From Agrobacterium vitis (GTDB taxonomy: Bacteria; Pseudomonadota; Alphaproteobacteria; Rhizobiales; Rhizobiaceae): 64,000 nt of DNA. The stretch is from the NCBI RefSeq assembly GCF_013337045.2, contig NZ_CP118259.1:3754209-3818208 (forward strand), in the 5' to 3' direction. Of the stretch, positions 36,807-46,066 are shown one piece after another (position 1 is the stretch's first letter; the number at the start of each line of letters is the position of its first letter). A model generated the notes under the pieces. It saw only the letters and a program-made list of their open reading frames with translations, ran no database searches and had not been told where the DNA came from. The translations under genes were made by a program, and so were the position numbers.

Positions 36807-37298
36807 ATGCCAGTCAAGCTTTTGTTCGCAGCCATGGCCGGGGCAGCCATGGCTTTGCCGCGTTTTAGAGCGGAAGACACGCCACCGCTGGTCGCCGCCA
36901 ATGCCGGGACTTTGAGCCTGCAACCAGCACCAATCAATCCGGACTGGATCATTGAGGGCGATCCGCAGGCTCGGCTGGCCAATCACTCGCAAAGCCCTGA
37001 TGAAGCAAGCTCGACAGCTGTCTGGGATTGTACTGCTGGCAGTTTCCGCTGGTATTTCGGCTGGGACGAGACTGTGGTGATCCAGGAGGGCGAAGTGCAT
37101 GTGACCGCGCAGGATGGCACCGAGCGATTGCTGAAGACCGGCGATATCGCCTATTTCAAGGGCGGGACCTGGGCCACCTGGCGCATCGAGACCTATGTGC
37201 GCAAGATTGCCTTTCTACGTAAGCCTTTTCCTGAGCCAATCGCAACGCTTTACCGGCTTCGAAATGCTCTGCGGAGCGGATCACGCGCGCCGATTTGA
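36807..37298 (+). CDS. Cupin-domain protein
   Basis: A 163-residue protein. Residues about 60-145 form a cupin (WDCTAGSFRWYFGWDETVVI, EVHVTAQDGTERLLKTGD, GTWATWRIETYVRKI) of the DUF861/EutQ-like group. The usual metal His residues are mostly replaced (GSFRWYFGWDE in place of H-x-H), so it may not bind metal. The N terminus MPVKLLFAAMAGAAMALPRF looks like a membrane or signal segment. GGGGGA lies six bases upstream of the ATG. It lies between ugpC and gshB; no functional link is evident. Confidence 0.85.
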   Translation: MPVKLLFAAMAGAAMALPRFRAEDTPPLVAANAGTLSLQPAPINPDWIIEGDPQARLANHSQSPDEASSTAVWDCTAGSFRWYFGWDETVVIQEGEVHVTAQDGTERLLKTGDIAYFKGGTWATWRIETYVRKIAFLRKPFPEPIATLYRLRNALRSGSRAPI

Positions 37299-37384
37299 CC
37301 GGGTGAAAATTTGGCCTCTGCCGGACGTTGCGTTCGCGGTCGCCGCGTCCTAAATCTTCCTCCAAATGCAACGCGAGAAAGATT

Positions 37385-38332
37385 ATGGCCCAGATCCGCA
37401 ATGTCGCCGTCCAGATGGACCATGTATCCTCCATCAATATTTCAGGGGATTCCACCTTCGCCATGAGCCTGGAGGCCCAGGCCCGCGGCTATAAGCTGTT
37501 CCACTATACGCCCGACCGGCTGACGATGCGCGATGGCCGCGTCTTCGCCACAGTGGAGCCGATGGAACTGCGCGATGTGAAGGGCGATCACTTCACCCTG
37601 GGCAGCCCGGAGCGAGTCGATTTGTCCACCATGGATGTGGTGCTGCTGCGCCAGGACCCGCCATTCGACATGGCTTATATCACCGCCACCCATATGCTGG
37701 AGCGCATTCACCCGAAGACGCTTGTTGTCAACGATCCGGCCTGGGTGCGCAATTCGCCGGAAAAGATCTTCGTCACCGAATATGCCGACCTGATGCCGCC
37801 GACACTGATCACCCGCGACCCGGCGGAAATTGCCGCTTTCCGGGCCGAACAGGGCGATATCATCCTGAAGCCGCTCTACGGCAATGGCGGGGCAGGGGTG
37901 TTCCACTCCACCCGTGACGACCGCAATTTTTCCTCGCTGATGGAAATGTTCGGCCAGATGTTCCGCGAACCCTTTATCGCCCAGGGCTATTTGCCTGCCG
38001 TGCGCAAGGGCGACAAGCGGATCATTCTGGTGGACGGTGAACCCGTCGGCGCGATTAACCGGGTGCCTGCCGAGCATGATGCGCGCTCCAATATGCATGC
38101 GGGAGGCAAGCCGGAACCAACGGAACTGACGACGCGCGAACGTGAGATCTGCGCCCGGATCGGGCCTGCCCTGCGCGAACGCGGCTTCCTGCTGGTCGGT
38201 ATCGATGTGATCGGCGATTACATGACCGAGATCAACGTCACTTCGCCGACTGGTATCCGCGAGGTGAAGAATTTTGGCGGTGCCGATATTGCCAGCCTGC
38301 TCTGGAACGCCATCGAGAAAAAGCGGTCCTGA
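37385..38332 (+). CDS. gshB: Glutathione synthetase
   Basis: A 315-residue ATP-grasp enzyme of the proteobacterial GshB family. It starts [19 protein letters not shown] and contains [34 protein letters not shown], and [19 protein letters not shown], all conserved in GshB. The ending [19 protein letters not shown] closes the active site. It joins gamma-glutamylcysteine and glycine with ATP. GAGAAAGA precedes ATG 37385; the open frame from 37328 adds 19 basic residues that I consider noncoding. Glutathione made here would also serve the GST-family genes of the window. Confidence 0.96.
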   Translation: MAQIRNVAVQMDHVSSINISGDSTFAMSLEAQARGYKLFHYTPDRLTMRDGRVFATVEPMELRDVKGDHFTLGSPERVDLSTMDVVLLRQDPPFDMAYITATHMLERIHPKTLVVNDPAWVRNSPEKIFVTEYADLMPPTLITRDPAEIAAFRAEQGDIILKPLYGNGGAGVFHSTRDDRNFSSLMEMFGQMFREPFIAQGYLPAVRKGDKRIILVDGEPVGAINRVPAEHDARSNMHAGGKPEPTELTTREREICARIGPALRERGFLLVGIDVIGDYMTEINVTSPTGIREVKNFGGADIASLLWNAIEKKRS

Positions 38333-38363
38333 TGCTTTCTACGCCCCGCCACGTTGGGTTTGC

Positions 38364-38402
38364 TAGAGTCTGTCAGATTCACATTGAACCAGACAGACTC
38401 TA
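38364..38402. repeat. Palindrome 1 of the triple palindromic element
   Basis: TAGAGTCTGTC (38364-38374) and GACAGACTCTA (38392-38402) form a perfect 11-bp inverted repeat with a 17-nt loop, 31 bases after gshB. It may also end the gshB transcript. Confidence 0.75.
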
Positions 38403-38443
38403 CAGCGCCGTGCGCCATACATGGCGCATAAAGGTTCGCTGTA
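38401..38443. repeat. Palindrome 2 of the triple palindromic element
   Basis: An outer pair TACAGCG (38401-38407)/CGCTGTA (38437-38443) encloses an inner perfect pair TGCGCCAT (38411-38418)/ATGGCGCA (38421-38428). It shares its first two bases with palindrome 1. Confidence 0.7.
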
Positions 38444-38454
38444 GCTCTTTATAT

Positions 38455-38508
38455 CTGCTGCATAATTTTCTCTTTAAACCGATTCCGGTTTAAAGAATTA
38501 TGCAGTAG
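38455..38508. repeat. Palindrome 3 of the triple palindromic element
   Basis: Nested inverted repeats: CTGCATAATT (38458-38467)/AATTATGCAG (38496-38505) around CTTTAAACCG (38472-38481)/CGGTTTAAAG (38486-38495). AT-rich. I recall close variants of this sequence from other rhizobial intergenic regions; not verified here. Confidence 0.75.
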
Positions 38509-38859
38509 CTTCTTTTGTTTTCGTTTGTCTTTTCGGGAAAACCGGTTCCCACTGTTCCCTGACAAACTATAAAACCTTTGGCGTTGCGGAGTGCTGGAAG
38601 CGTTCCCTTTTGTTCTAAAAGCACAACCGAATGCAACCATTTTGCCATCGAAACGGGTTTTTGTTCATTTATTGTTCTTGTCGTCACTTCTTTTTCATGC
38701 AAAACTATGGTTGCAGGAAATTGCAGCTTGCCCGTTACGGCTCGGCTCGATCTCTTGATTTAAAAAATTGATTTTAAACGCATTTTCTCTTTTTCGCTCG
38801 GCGAAATCCATGAAATTGCGTAGGGGCGGATGGACCGCTGCCGGCAAGGGGGCTGGGAT
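38509..38859. other. AT-rich noncoding stretch before comM
   Basis: This stretch is distinctly AT-rich compared with its neighbours. It carries a partial copy of the GAAAACCGGTTC repeat core (38536-38553) also present at 9127-9167 and 56067-56112. The comM promoter presumably lies within 38600-38820. I find no supported small gene; an unannotated small RNA cannot be excluded. Confidence 0.45.
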
Positions 38860-40392
38860 ATGGTTGCACGGGTGGGCACGGTTGCATTTCAGGGCATTGA
38901 TGGCGTGCCCGTTGATGTGCAGGTCATGGTCGCGCCCGGCAAGATTGGTGTGCAGATCGTCGGCCTGCCGGACAAGGCAGTGGCCGAAAGCCGGGAACGG
39001 GTTCAGGCGGCCCTGCATGCTTCCGGACTAGCGCTGCCGCCCAAGCGGGTGACCATCAATCTGGCTCCGGCGGATCTGCCCAAGGAAGGCTCACATTTCG
39101 ATCTGGCCATCGCCCTTGGCCTGATGGCCGCGCTCGGCGCCATTCCTGCCGATGTGCTGGGCGATTATCTTGTGGTTGGTGAGTTGAACCTGGATGGCAC
39201 GATTGCTGCCGTTGCCGGTGCTCTGCCAGCGGCCATGGCAGCCAATGCGCTTGGCAAAGGGCTGATCTGCCCCGCTGATAGCGGCCCGGAGGCAGCCTGG
39301 GCGGGCTCAGACATGGATATTCTTGCCCCCCGCAGCCTGATCGCTTTGGCCAATCATTTTCGTGGCACCCAGGTTCTGACGCGCCCGAACCCGGCCAGCC
39401 GGGCGCTGCCGGGCAACCTGCCTGACCTCGCCGATATTCGCGGTCAGGAAAGCGCCAAGCGGGCGTTGGAAGTGGCCGCTGCCGGGGGCCACAACCTGCT
39501 GATGGTCGGCCCGCCGGGATCGGGGAAATCCATGCTGGCGGCCCGCCTGCCGTCCATTCTGCCGGTCCTGTCGGCGCCAGAGCTTCTGGATGTATCGATG
39601 ATCCATTCCATAGCCGGGCAATTGGCGGGCGGAAAATTGTCGGACCGCCGACCGTTTCGCACGCCGCATCATTCCGCCACCATGGCGGCGCTGGTCGGTG
39701 GCGGGCTGCGCGCCCGGCCGGGCGAGGCTTCGCTTGCCCATAACGGTGTGCTGTTTCTTGATGAATTTCCGGAATTTTCCCCACAGGTGCTGGATGCCCT
39801 GCGCCAACCGCTGGAAAGCGGCGAATGCGTCATTGCCCGCGCCAATCACCGCGTCACCTATCCGGCCAGCTTCCAGCTGATTGCCGCGATGAACCCTTGC
39901 CGTTGCGGCATGGCGGGTGAGCCGGGCCATACCTGCGCACGCGGCATTCGCTGCCTGACCGAATATCAGGGCCGGATTTCCGGTCCGCTGCTGGACCGGA
40001 TCGATATTCGCATCGATGTGCCCGCCGTCTCGGCCATGGACCTGATCAAGCCGATGGCCGCCGAAAAAAGTGCCGATGTCGCCCGTCGTGTCGCTGTCGC
40101 TCGACAGCGGCAAACGGAACGATTTATCGAGGCGGGCGTGCCTGAAATCCGCATGAATGCGCGGTGCTCGACGGCGCTGATCGAAAAGCTGGCCGCACCG
40201 GATGCTGCCGGTTTGCAATTATTGAGGGATGCCGCGGAGAAGTTCAAGTTTTCGGCCCGCGCCTATCATCGGGTGTTGAAAGTGGCGAGGACATTGGCCG
40301 ATCTGGATGGCTCAGAGGCACTTGGTCGGATTCATCTGGCCGAGGCAATTTCTTACCGCATTCCCTCCGAGCGTTTGACGGCTGCGGCATAA
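38860..40392 (+). CDS. comM: YifB/ComM-family Mg-chelatase-like AAA+ ATPase
   Basis: A 510-residue protein. An N-terminal Lon-protease-like domain (VARVGTVAFQGIDGVPVDV, INLAPADLPKEGSHFDLAIA) is followed by an AAA+ Mg-chelatase-type ATPase with Walker A MVGPPGSGKSMLAARLP and Walker B LFLDEFPEFSP. The zinc-like Cys cluster NPCRCGMAGEPGHTCARG and the C-terminal part are typical of ComM. In Vibrio and related bacteria ComM is a hexameric helicase for branch migration during natural transformation; rhizobia are not known to be naturally competent, so its role here is open. Start ATG 38860 has GGG/GGGA upstream. Confidence 0.93.
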   Translation: MVARVGTVAFQGIDGVPVDVQVMVAPGKIGVQIVGLPDKAVAESRERVQAALHASGLALPPKRVTINLAPADLPKEGSHFDLAIALGLMAALGAIPADVLGDYLVVGELNLDGTIAAVAGALPAAMAANALGKGLICPADSGPEAAWAGSDMDILAPRSLIALANHFRGTQVLTRPNPASRALPGNLPDLADIRGQESAKRALEVAAAGGHNLLMVGPPGSGKSMLAARLPSILPVLSAPELLDVSMIHSIAGQLAGGKLSDRRPFRTPHHSATMAALVGGGLRARPGEASLAHNGVLFLDEFPEFSPQVLDALRQPLESGECVIARANHRVTYPASFQLIAAMNPCRCGMAGEPGHTCARGIRCLTEYQGRISGPLLDRIDIRIDVPAVSAMDLIKPMAAEKSADVARRVAVARQRQTERFIEAGVPEIRMNARCSTALIEKLAAPDAAGLQLLRDAAEKFKFSARAYHRVLKVARTLADLDGSEALGRIHLAEAISYRIPSERLTAAA

Positions 40393-40393
40393 C

Positions 40394-40423
40394 AAAAAAG
40401 GGCTACACCTGCTGCTGTAGCCC
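40394..40423 (-). terminator. Terminator of cysK
   Basis: GGGCTACA (40400-40407) pairs with TGTAGCCC (40416-40423) across an 8-nt loop. On the minus strand the stem is followed by six T residues, so it ends cysK, and it may also reduce read-through from comM. Confidence 0.85.
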
Positions 40424-40484
40424 TCATCTTCATTGTTCGATGCTCGCCAATCGCCGATCGTATGGATCAGCACATTGAATGCGA

Positions 40485-41453
<969 letters not shown>

Positions 41454-41588
41454 GTGTGGTCCTCCAGAATAACGGGCTTTGCAGGGACAATAGGATCAAA
41501 TCACCCAAGCGACCAGAACCCTTTGCCTATCGCCATGGTTCCGGGGAGAAAAAACCCGCTGCAAAGTCAGCGGAAACAAATGTTTATT

Positions 41589-42206
41589 TCACGCCGCCTT
41601 TGTGGCGATATAGGCGGCGGTTCCGGCCAGGATGCTGGCGGCGGCCCGGTTGAGCAGTTTCAGTGCCGATGGCTGTTTCAGTAGCAGACGGGCTTTGGCA
41701 GCCAGAAGAATATAGGGAATGAGCACGGCCATCAGCACCACGAATGTCGTGCCGACCAATAGCCCGTAATCCGAAGGGCCGATGGCTTCGAGCGGAATGA
41801 GCGTCGGCACCAGCGCCACGTAGAACAGCATGGTCTTCGGATTGCCAAGCGTCACGAACAGGCCGGACAGGAAGGACGCCATCACGCCCGCACTTTTGCG
41901 CGCCTCGATATTCTGCGGCAAAAGCCCTGCCGTCCAGAGCTTCCAGGCGATATAGGCCAGATAGAGCGTGCCTGCGAATTTGATGATCAGGAACGGTGTT
42001 ACGAACGTCTGCGCAATATAGGCAAGACCCAGAATGACGGCGGTCAGATAGCAGAGATCACCCAGGATCAGGCCCAGGCCCATGAAAAAGGTCGGGCGAA
42101 AACCGGAGCCAAGCGCCCGCGCCACGATCGCCGTCATGCCCGGGCCGGGAATGGCAGCGGCAATGAACAGGGCTCCGGCATAGGCAAGCAGGCTGGCAAG
42201 GGTCAT
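41589..42206 (-). CDS. LysE/RhtB-family amino acid exporter (1)
   Basis: A 205-residue inner-membrane protein with six predicted helices. The N-terminal family motif AAAIPGPGMTAIVAR (the 'PGP' of RhtB) and the later GLFVTLGNPKTMLFY (GNPK) are intact. LysE/RhtB proteins export amino acids such as homoserine, threonine or lysine, or their analogues; the substrate here is unknown. It is divergent from a second LysE-type gene, with which it shares the fold but not close sequence. No regulator gene is adjacent. Confidence 0.9.
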   Translation of the reverse strand: MTLASLLAYAGALFIAAAIPGPGMTAIVARALGSGFRPTFFMGLGLILGDLCYLTAVILGLAYIAQTFVTPFLIIKFAGTLYLAYIAWKLWTAGLLPQNIEARKSAGVMASFLSGLFVTLGNPKTMLFYVALVPTLIPLEAIGPSDYGLLVGTTFVVLMAVLIPYILLAAKARLLLKQPSALKLLNRAAASILAGTAAYIATKAA

Positions 42207-42336
42207 GACATCTCTCCATCGATACAGGCAGTGCTAATCCGCCCGGCTGCAACTTGCAACGGTGACACGATTGAAATTGCCCGGTACGGCACTTTCTGCT
42301 CTTTCAGTGGAAACAGCCTTCCGCCAAGGAGACATC

Positions 42337-42969
42337 ATGCCCGCCACCACGTCACTTCTTGCCTTTGCCCTGATCTGCCTTGGCATGGCGCTGACACCCG
42401 GCCCGAATATGGTCTATCTCGTCTCGCGCTCCATCTGTCAGGGGCCGATGGCCGGACTGGTCTCGCTGGGTGGTGTCGCGCTGGGCTTCCTGATCTATAT
42501 GCTGATGTCGGTACTGGGAATTACGGTGCTGCTAATGGCCGTACCCTATGCCTATGAGGCGTTGAAACTGGCCGGTGCAGCCTATCTCGCTTATCTGGCC
42601 TGGCAGGCGGTCAAGCCGGGCGGTCGTTCGCCGTTTCAGGTGCGCGACCTGCCCAAGGACAGCCCAGGACGGCTGTTTGTCATGGGCCTCGTGACCAATC
42701 TTCTCAATCCGAAAGTGGCTGTTCTCTATCTGTCGCTGCTACCGCAATTCATCGATCCGAACAGCGGCAGCGTGCTTCTACAATCACTATTGCTCGGCCT
42801 CACCCAGATCGCCATCGGCACCACGATCAATGGAGTGATCGCGCTAACTGCCGGCTCCATCGCCCTGTTCCTCAGCCGCCGCCCGCTATGGATCATGGTG
42901 CAGCGCTGGCTGATGGGTACGGTACTGGCTGTGCTGGCGGTGAGAATGGCAACACAGGCGCAGCGGTGA
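42337..42969 (+). CDS. LysE/RhtB-family amino acid exporter (2)
   Basis: A 210-residue, six-helix inner-membrane protein. The motif is LGMALTPGPNMVYLVSRSI, followed by GLVTNLLNPKVAVLYLSLLP (NPK). ATG 42337 has an ideal AAGGAG eight bases upstream; the frame from 42262 has no ribosome site. It is divergent from exporter (1), with 130 bp between them. Two exporter genes head to head suggest a shared regulatory region, but no operator stands out. Confidence 0.9.
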   Translation: MPATTSLLAFALICLGMALTPGPNMVYLVSRSICQGPMAGLVSLGGVALGFLIYMLMSVLGITVLLMAVPYAYEALKLAGAAYLAYLAWQAVKPGGRSPFQVRDLPKDSPGRLFVMGLVTNLLNPKVAVLYLSLLPQFIDPNSGSVLLQSLLLGLTQIAIGTTINGVIALTAGSIALFLSRRPLWIMVQRWLMGTVLAVLAVRMATQAQR

Positions 42970-42971
42970 GG

Positions 42972-43862
42972 TTAAAAATCGGCCATAGGCGACAGCATGA
43001 GTGGCCCAACTGCGGCCTCCAGCCCGAGGCCCGACATCATCAAGGAGCAGGAGCCTTCGTAAGATACAGGCTGGCCTTCCCACGAGAGGCGATCAGGTGG
43101 AAAATAGGTTTCCACAGAGTCGGCTTGAATATTGAGATGCGATAGGATGGCACTTAACGGCGGAATATCCTGAGCGACAATATCCAGAAGCTTCACACCG
43201 CCATCGTTGGCGCATTTCCATGCGATAACCGCCTTGAGAGAAGGCAATAGGCTCAACGTAATCGATGCATCGAAATGAGCATTGAGCAGAAACATCTCTG
43301 CTTGGCTGACAACGGCGAAGTGGTTGGAGACTGGTTGGCGACAGGCGAGCATGTCACGCAAAAGGGCGAGGTCCGCCGCTTTGCCGAGATCGAGTTGTCG
43401 TACGTTACCGTTGGTAATCGGCAGAAAACCCGGAACCGGGCCGCCAAATTTACGATGCGTTACAACGCGAAAACCATAAGGCTGGTAGAGCGCGGGCTTG
43501 TCGGTCAGGAGAATTCCGGTTCGATATCCTGCTTGCTCTGCCCACGCATAGGCCCGCTGCATCAGGTCGCGATAAAGGCCACGCCCCCGGAATCCCGGGC
43601 GGACTGCGCCGGATTGATAGCCCGCAGCAGTCACTATCGTCCCATTGATCATAAGGGGCATGGCGAAGACTGAAAAATTAGCTATGCAGCGGCCGAACCG
43701 GTCAAAATATCCAAACGGCATGCATGTGAGATCGGGGCCGCCAAGCTGTTCCTGCGCACCGATATCGATACCGAATACGTCATGCAGCAGATCAACAAGC
43801 CCTTGAAAAGCCGAGGGATCGTTGAAATATCCTTGTCGCAATGTTAGCCCGTCCGGCTTCAT
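42972..43862 (-). CDS. GNAT-family N-acetyltransferase
   Basis: A 296-residue protein. A GNAT domain in its N-terminal half is marked by VTAAGYQSGAVRPGFRGRGLYRDLM, which contains the acetyl-CoA pyrophosphate-binding loop (RGRGLY), and LTDKPALYQPYGFRVVTH. The C-terminal half resembles sterol-carrier-like domains of the Eis type, although I cannot be sure. The substrate is unknown. It converges on exporter (2) with a 2-bp gap and lies 8 bp after the dut gene. Confidence 0.85.
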   Translation of the reverse strand: MKPDGLTLRQGYFNDPSAFQGLVDLLHDVFGIDIGAQEQLGGPDLTCMPFGYFDRFGRCIANFSVFAMPLMINGTIVTAAGYQSGAVRPGFRGRGLYRDLMQRAYAWAEQAGYRTGILLTDKPALYQPYGFRVVTHRKFGGPVPGFLPITNGNVRQLDLGKAADLALLRDMLACRQPVSNHFAVVSQAEMFLLNAHFDASITLSLLPSLKAVIAWKCANDGGVKLLDIVAQDIPPLSAILSHLNIQADSVETYFPPDRLSWEGQPVSYEGSCSLMMSGLGLEAAVGPLMLSPMADF

Positions 43863-43870
43863 GGTATCGC

Positions 43871-44335
43871 TCAGACCCCCGTCGAGCCAAATCCGCCCGT
43901 ACCCCGCATCGTGTCCGATGTTTCTGTTACCTCAATCACCTGCGCCTGCGTCACCGGCGCAATCACCATCTGGGCGATGCGCATGCCACGGGTGATGGTG
44001 AAATCCTCGGTGCCGAGATTGATCAGCAGCACTTTTACCTCGCCCCGGTAATCGCTGTCGATGGTGCCGGGTGTGTTGAGGCAGGTGATGCCGTTTTTGA
44101 AGGCGAGGCCGGAGCGGGGGCGGATCTGCGCTTCAAAGCCCTGGGGGATTTCCATAATCAGCCCGGTTGGCACCAGAGCGCGTTTTCCGGGGGCAAGGGT
44201 CAGCGGCTCAGCCTCCGTTACCGCTGCGCGCAGGTCCATGCCAGCCGCACCCGCCGTCTCATAGGCGGGCAATTCCAGCCCTTCACCATGGGATAGACGC
44301 TTGAGATGAAGGCGTGGCGCGGACGTATCGTGCAT
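43871..44335 (-). CDS. dut: dUTP diphosphatase
   Basis: A 154-residue trimeric dUTPase with all five motifs: [49 protein letters not shown] and the C-terminal [11 protein letters not shown]. It hydrolyses dUTP to dUMP and PPi, keeping uracil out of DNA and feeding thymidylate synthesis. In other rhizobia dut lies next to coaBC near dnaA; here coaBC is about 10 kb away (recollection for the comparison). The gene is divergent from prfC. Confidence 0.96.
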   Translation of the reverse strand: MHDTSAPRLHLKRLSHGEGLELPAYETAGAAGMDLRAAVTEAEPLTLAPGKRALVPTGLIMEIPQGFEAQIRPRSGLAFKNGITCLNTPGTIDSDYRGEVKVLLINLGTEDFTITRGMRIAQMVIAPVTQAQVIEVTETSDTMRGTGGFGSTGV

Positions 44336-44419
44336 GGGGGTATCCTTTGTTTGCCGGGGTCAATTGCATATTGAACGCCAAAACGCTAGATAACCGGCCA
44401 GTTAAAAGGAATTCCTCAC

Positions 44420-46003
44420 ATGGCTGAAACGCTCGCAGAGGCGGTCTCCCGCCGCCGCACCTTCGCTATTATCGCTCACCCGGATGCTGGTAAAACCACG
44501 CTGACCGAAAAGCTGCTGCTATTCGGCGGTGCCATTCAGCTGGCCGGTGAGGTGAAAGCCAAGAAAGACCGTATCCAAACCCGTTCGGACTGGATGAAGA
44601 TCGAGCGCGAGCGCGGCATTTCCGTCGTCACCTCGGTGATGACCTTCGAGTATGAAGGCAATGTCTTCAATATTCTCGATACGCCCGGCCATGAAGATTT
44701 TGCCGACGACACCTACCGCACGCTGACGGCGGTCGATGCTGCCGTCATGGTCATCGATGCGGCCAAGGGTATCGAGCCGCGCACGCTGAAACTGTTTGAA
44801 GTCTGCCGGATGCGCGATATTCCGATCATCACCTTCGTCAACAAGATGGACCGTGAAAGCCGGGATATTTTCGAGGTTCTGGATGAAGTAGAAGAAAAGC
44901 TGGCGCTGGACACCGCCCCGATCACCTGGCCGGTCGGGCGCTCGAAAAGCTTCTGTGGCTCCTATAATCTGGTCGATAATACCTTTCGTGGTTCCGACAA
45001 GCAGGTCGAGGCGTTACCGGTCAATAGCCCGAAGAATGTCGCGGAAAACCTGCCGGAAAACGAGCGTCAGACCTTTATCGACGAGCTGGAGCTGGCGCAG
45101 GAAGCCTGCCGCCCCTTCGACCGCCAGGCCTTTCTGGAAGGCCATATGACCCCGGTGTTCTTCGGCTCGGCACTCAGAAACTTCGGCGTGCGCGACCTGA
45201 TCAATGCGCTGGGTGATTTCGCCCCGCCGCCGCGTGACCAGATGGCTGATATCCGCAAGGTGCATGCGGCGGAAGACAAGATGACGGCCTTCGTCTTCAA
45301 GATCCAGGCAAATATGGACCCCAACCACCGCGACCGCATCGCCTTTGCACGGATCTGCTCCGGCAAGCTGGAGCGCGGCATGAAGGCGCGGCTGGCGCGT
45401 ACCGGCAAGCTGATGGGCCTGACGGCGCCGCAATTCTTCTTCGCTTCGCAGCGCCAATTGGCCGACACCGCCTTTGCTGGCGATGTGGTGGGCATTCCCA
45501 ACCACGGCACGCTGCGCATCGGCGATACGTTGACCGAAGGTGAAGCGCTGGTGTTTCAGGGTGTGCCGAACTTTTCGCCGGAAATCCTGCGCCGCGTGCG
45601 GCTTGAAGATGCGATGAAGGCCAAGAAGCTGAAAGAAGCCTTGCAGCAAATGGCGGAAGAGGGCGTCGTGCAGCTGTTTTCGCCGGAAGACGGTTCGCCC
45701 GCCATTGTCGGCGTGGTCGGAGCCTTGCAGCTCGATGTGTTGAAGGAGCGGCTTTCGGGCGAATATACCCTGCCGGTATCGTTTGAAATGTCGCGCTTTT
45801 CCGTGTGCCGCTGGATTTCCGCCGAACAGCCCGGCGAACTCGACAAGTTCATGACGGCGCGGCGCGGCGACATCTGCCGGGATCTGGACGGCGACCCGGT
45901 GTTCATGGCGCAGGATGCATTTTCGCTGCGCTATGAGGCGGAGCGCTATCCGGCCATCAAGATGGTGGCTATCAAGGAATATCACGTCGCCAAGGCGGCG
46001 TGA
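44420..46003 (+). CDS. prfC: Peptide chain release factor 3
   Basis: A 527-residue translational GTPase. G motifs are G1 AHPDAGKTTLTEKLL, G3 DTPGHEDFADD and G4 NKMDRESRD. The segment IERERGISVVTSVMTFEY is the RF3 switch I region and VGVVGALQLDVLKERLSGEY is typical of RF3 domain III. It recycles RF1/RF2 after termination. The start MAETLAEAVSRRRTFAI is typical; AAAAGGAATT lies upstream. It is monocistronic, with a hairpin after its stop. Confidence 0.97.
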   Translation: MAETLAEAVSRRRTFAIIAHPDAGKTTLTEKLLLFGGAIQLAGEVKAKKDRIQTRSDWMKIERERGISVVTSVMTFEYEGNVFNILDTPGHEDFADDTYRTLTAVDAAVMVIDAAKGIEPRTLKLFEVCRMRDIPIITFVNKMDRESRDIFEVLDEVEEKLALDTAPITWPVGRSKSFCGSYNLVDNTFRGSDKQVEALPVNSPKNVAENLPENERQTFIDELELAQEACRPFDRQAFLEGHMTPVFFGSALRNFGVRDLINALGDFAPPPRDQMADIRKVHAAEDKMTAFVFKIQANMDPNHRDRIAFARICSGKLERGMKARLARTGKLMGLTAPQFFFASQRQLADTAFAGDVVGIPNHGTLRIGDTLTEGEALVFQGVPNFSPEILRRVRLEDAMKAKKLKEALQQMAEEGVVQLFSPEDGSPAIVGVVGALQLDVLKERLSGEYTLPVSFEMSRFSVCRWISAEQPGELDKFMTARRGDICRDLDGDPVFMAQDAFSLRYEAERYPAIKMVAIKEYHVAKAA

Positions 46004-46024
46004 TCGCTGACGGAAACGGGCATG

Positions 46025-46055
46025 ACCGCATCATGATCACAAATCGTGATGCGGT
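46025..46055. terminator. Hairpin after prfC
   Basis: ACCGCATCA (46025-46033) pairs with TGATGCGGT (46047-46055) with a 13-nt loop containing a second possible GATCAC/GTGAT pairing. It lies between the convergent prfC and otsA genes. On the + strand TCTGTTTT follows about five bases later. Confidence 0.5.
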
Positions 46056-46066
46056 GGCACTCTGTT

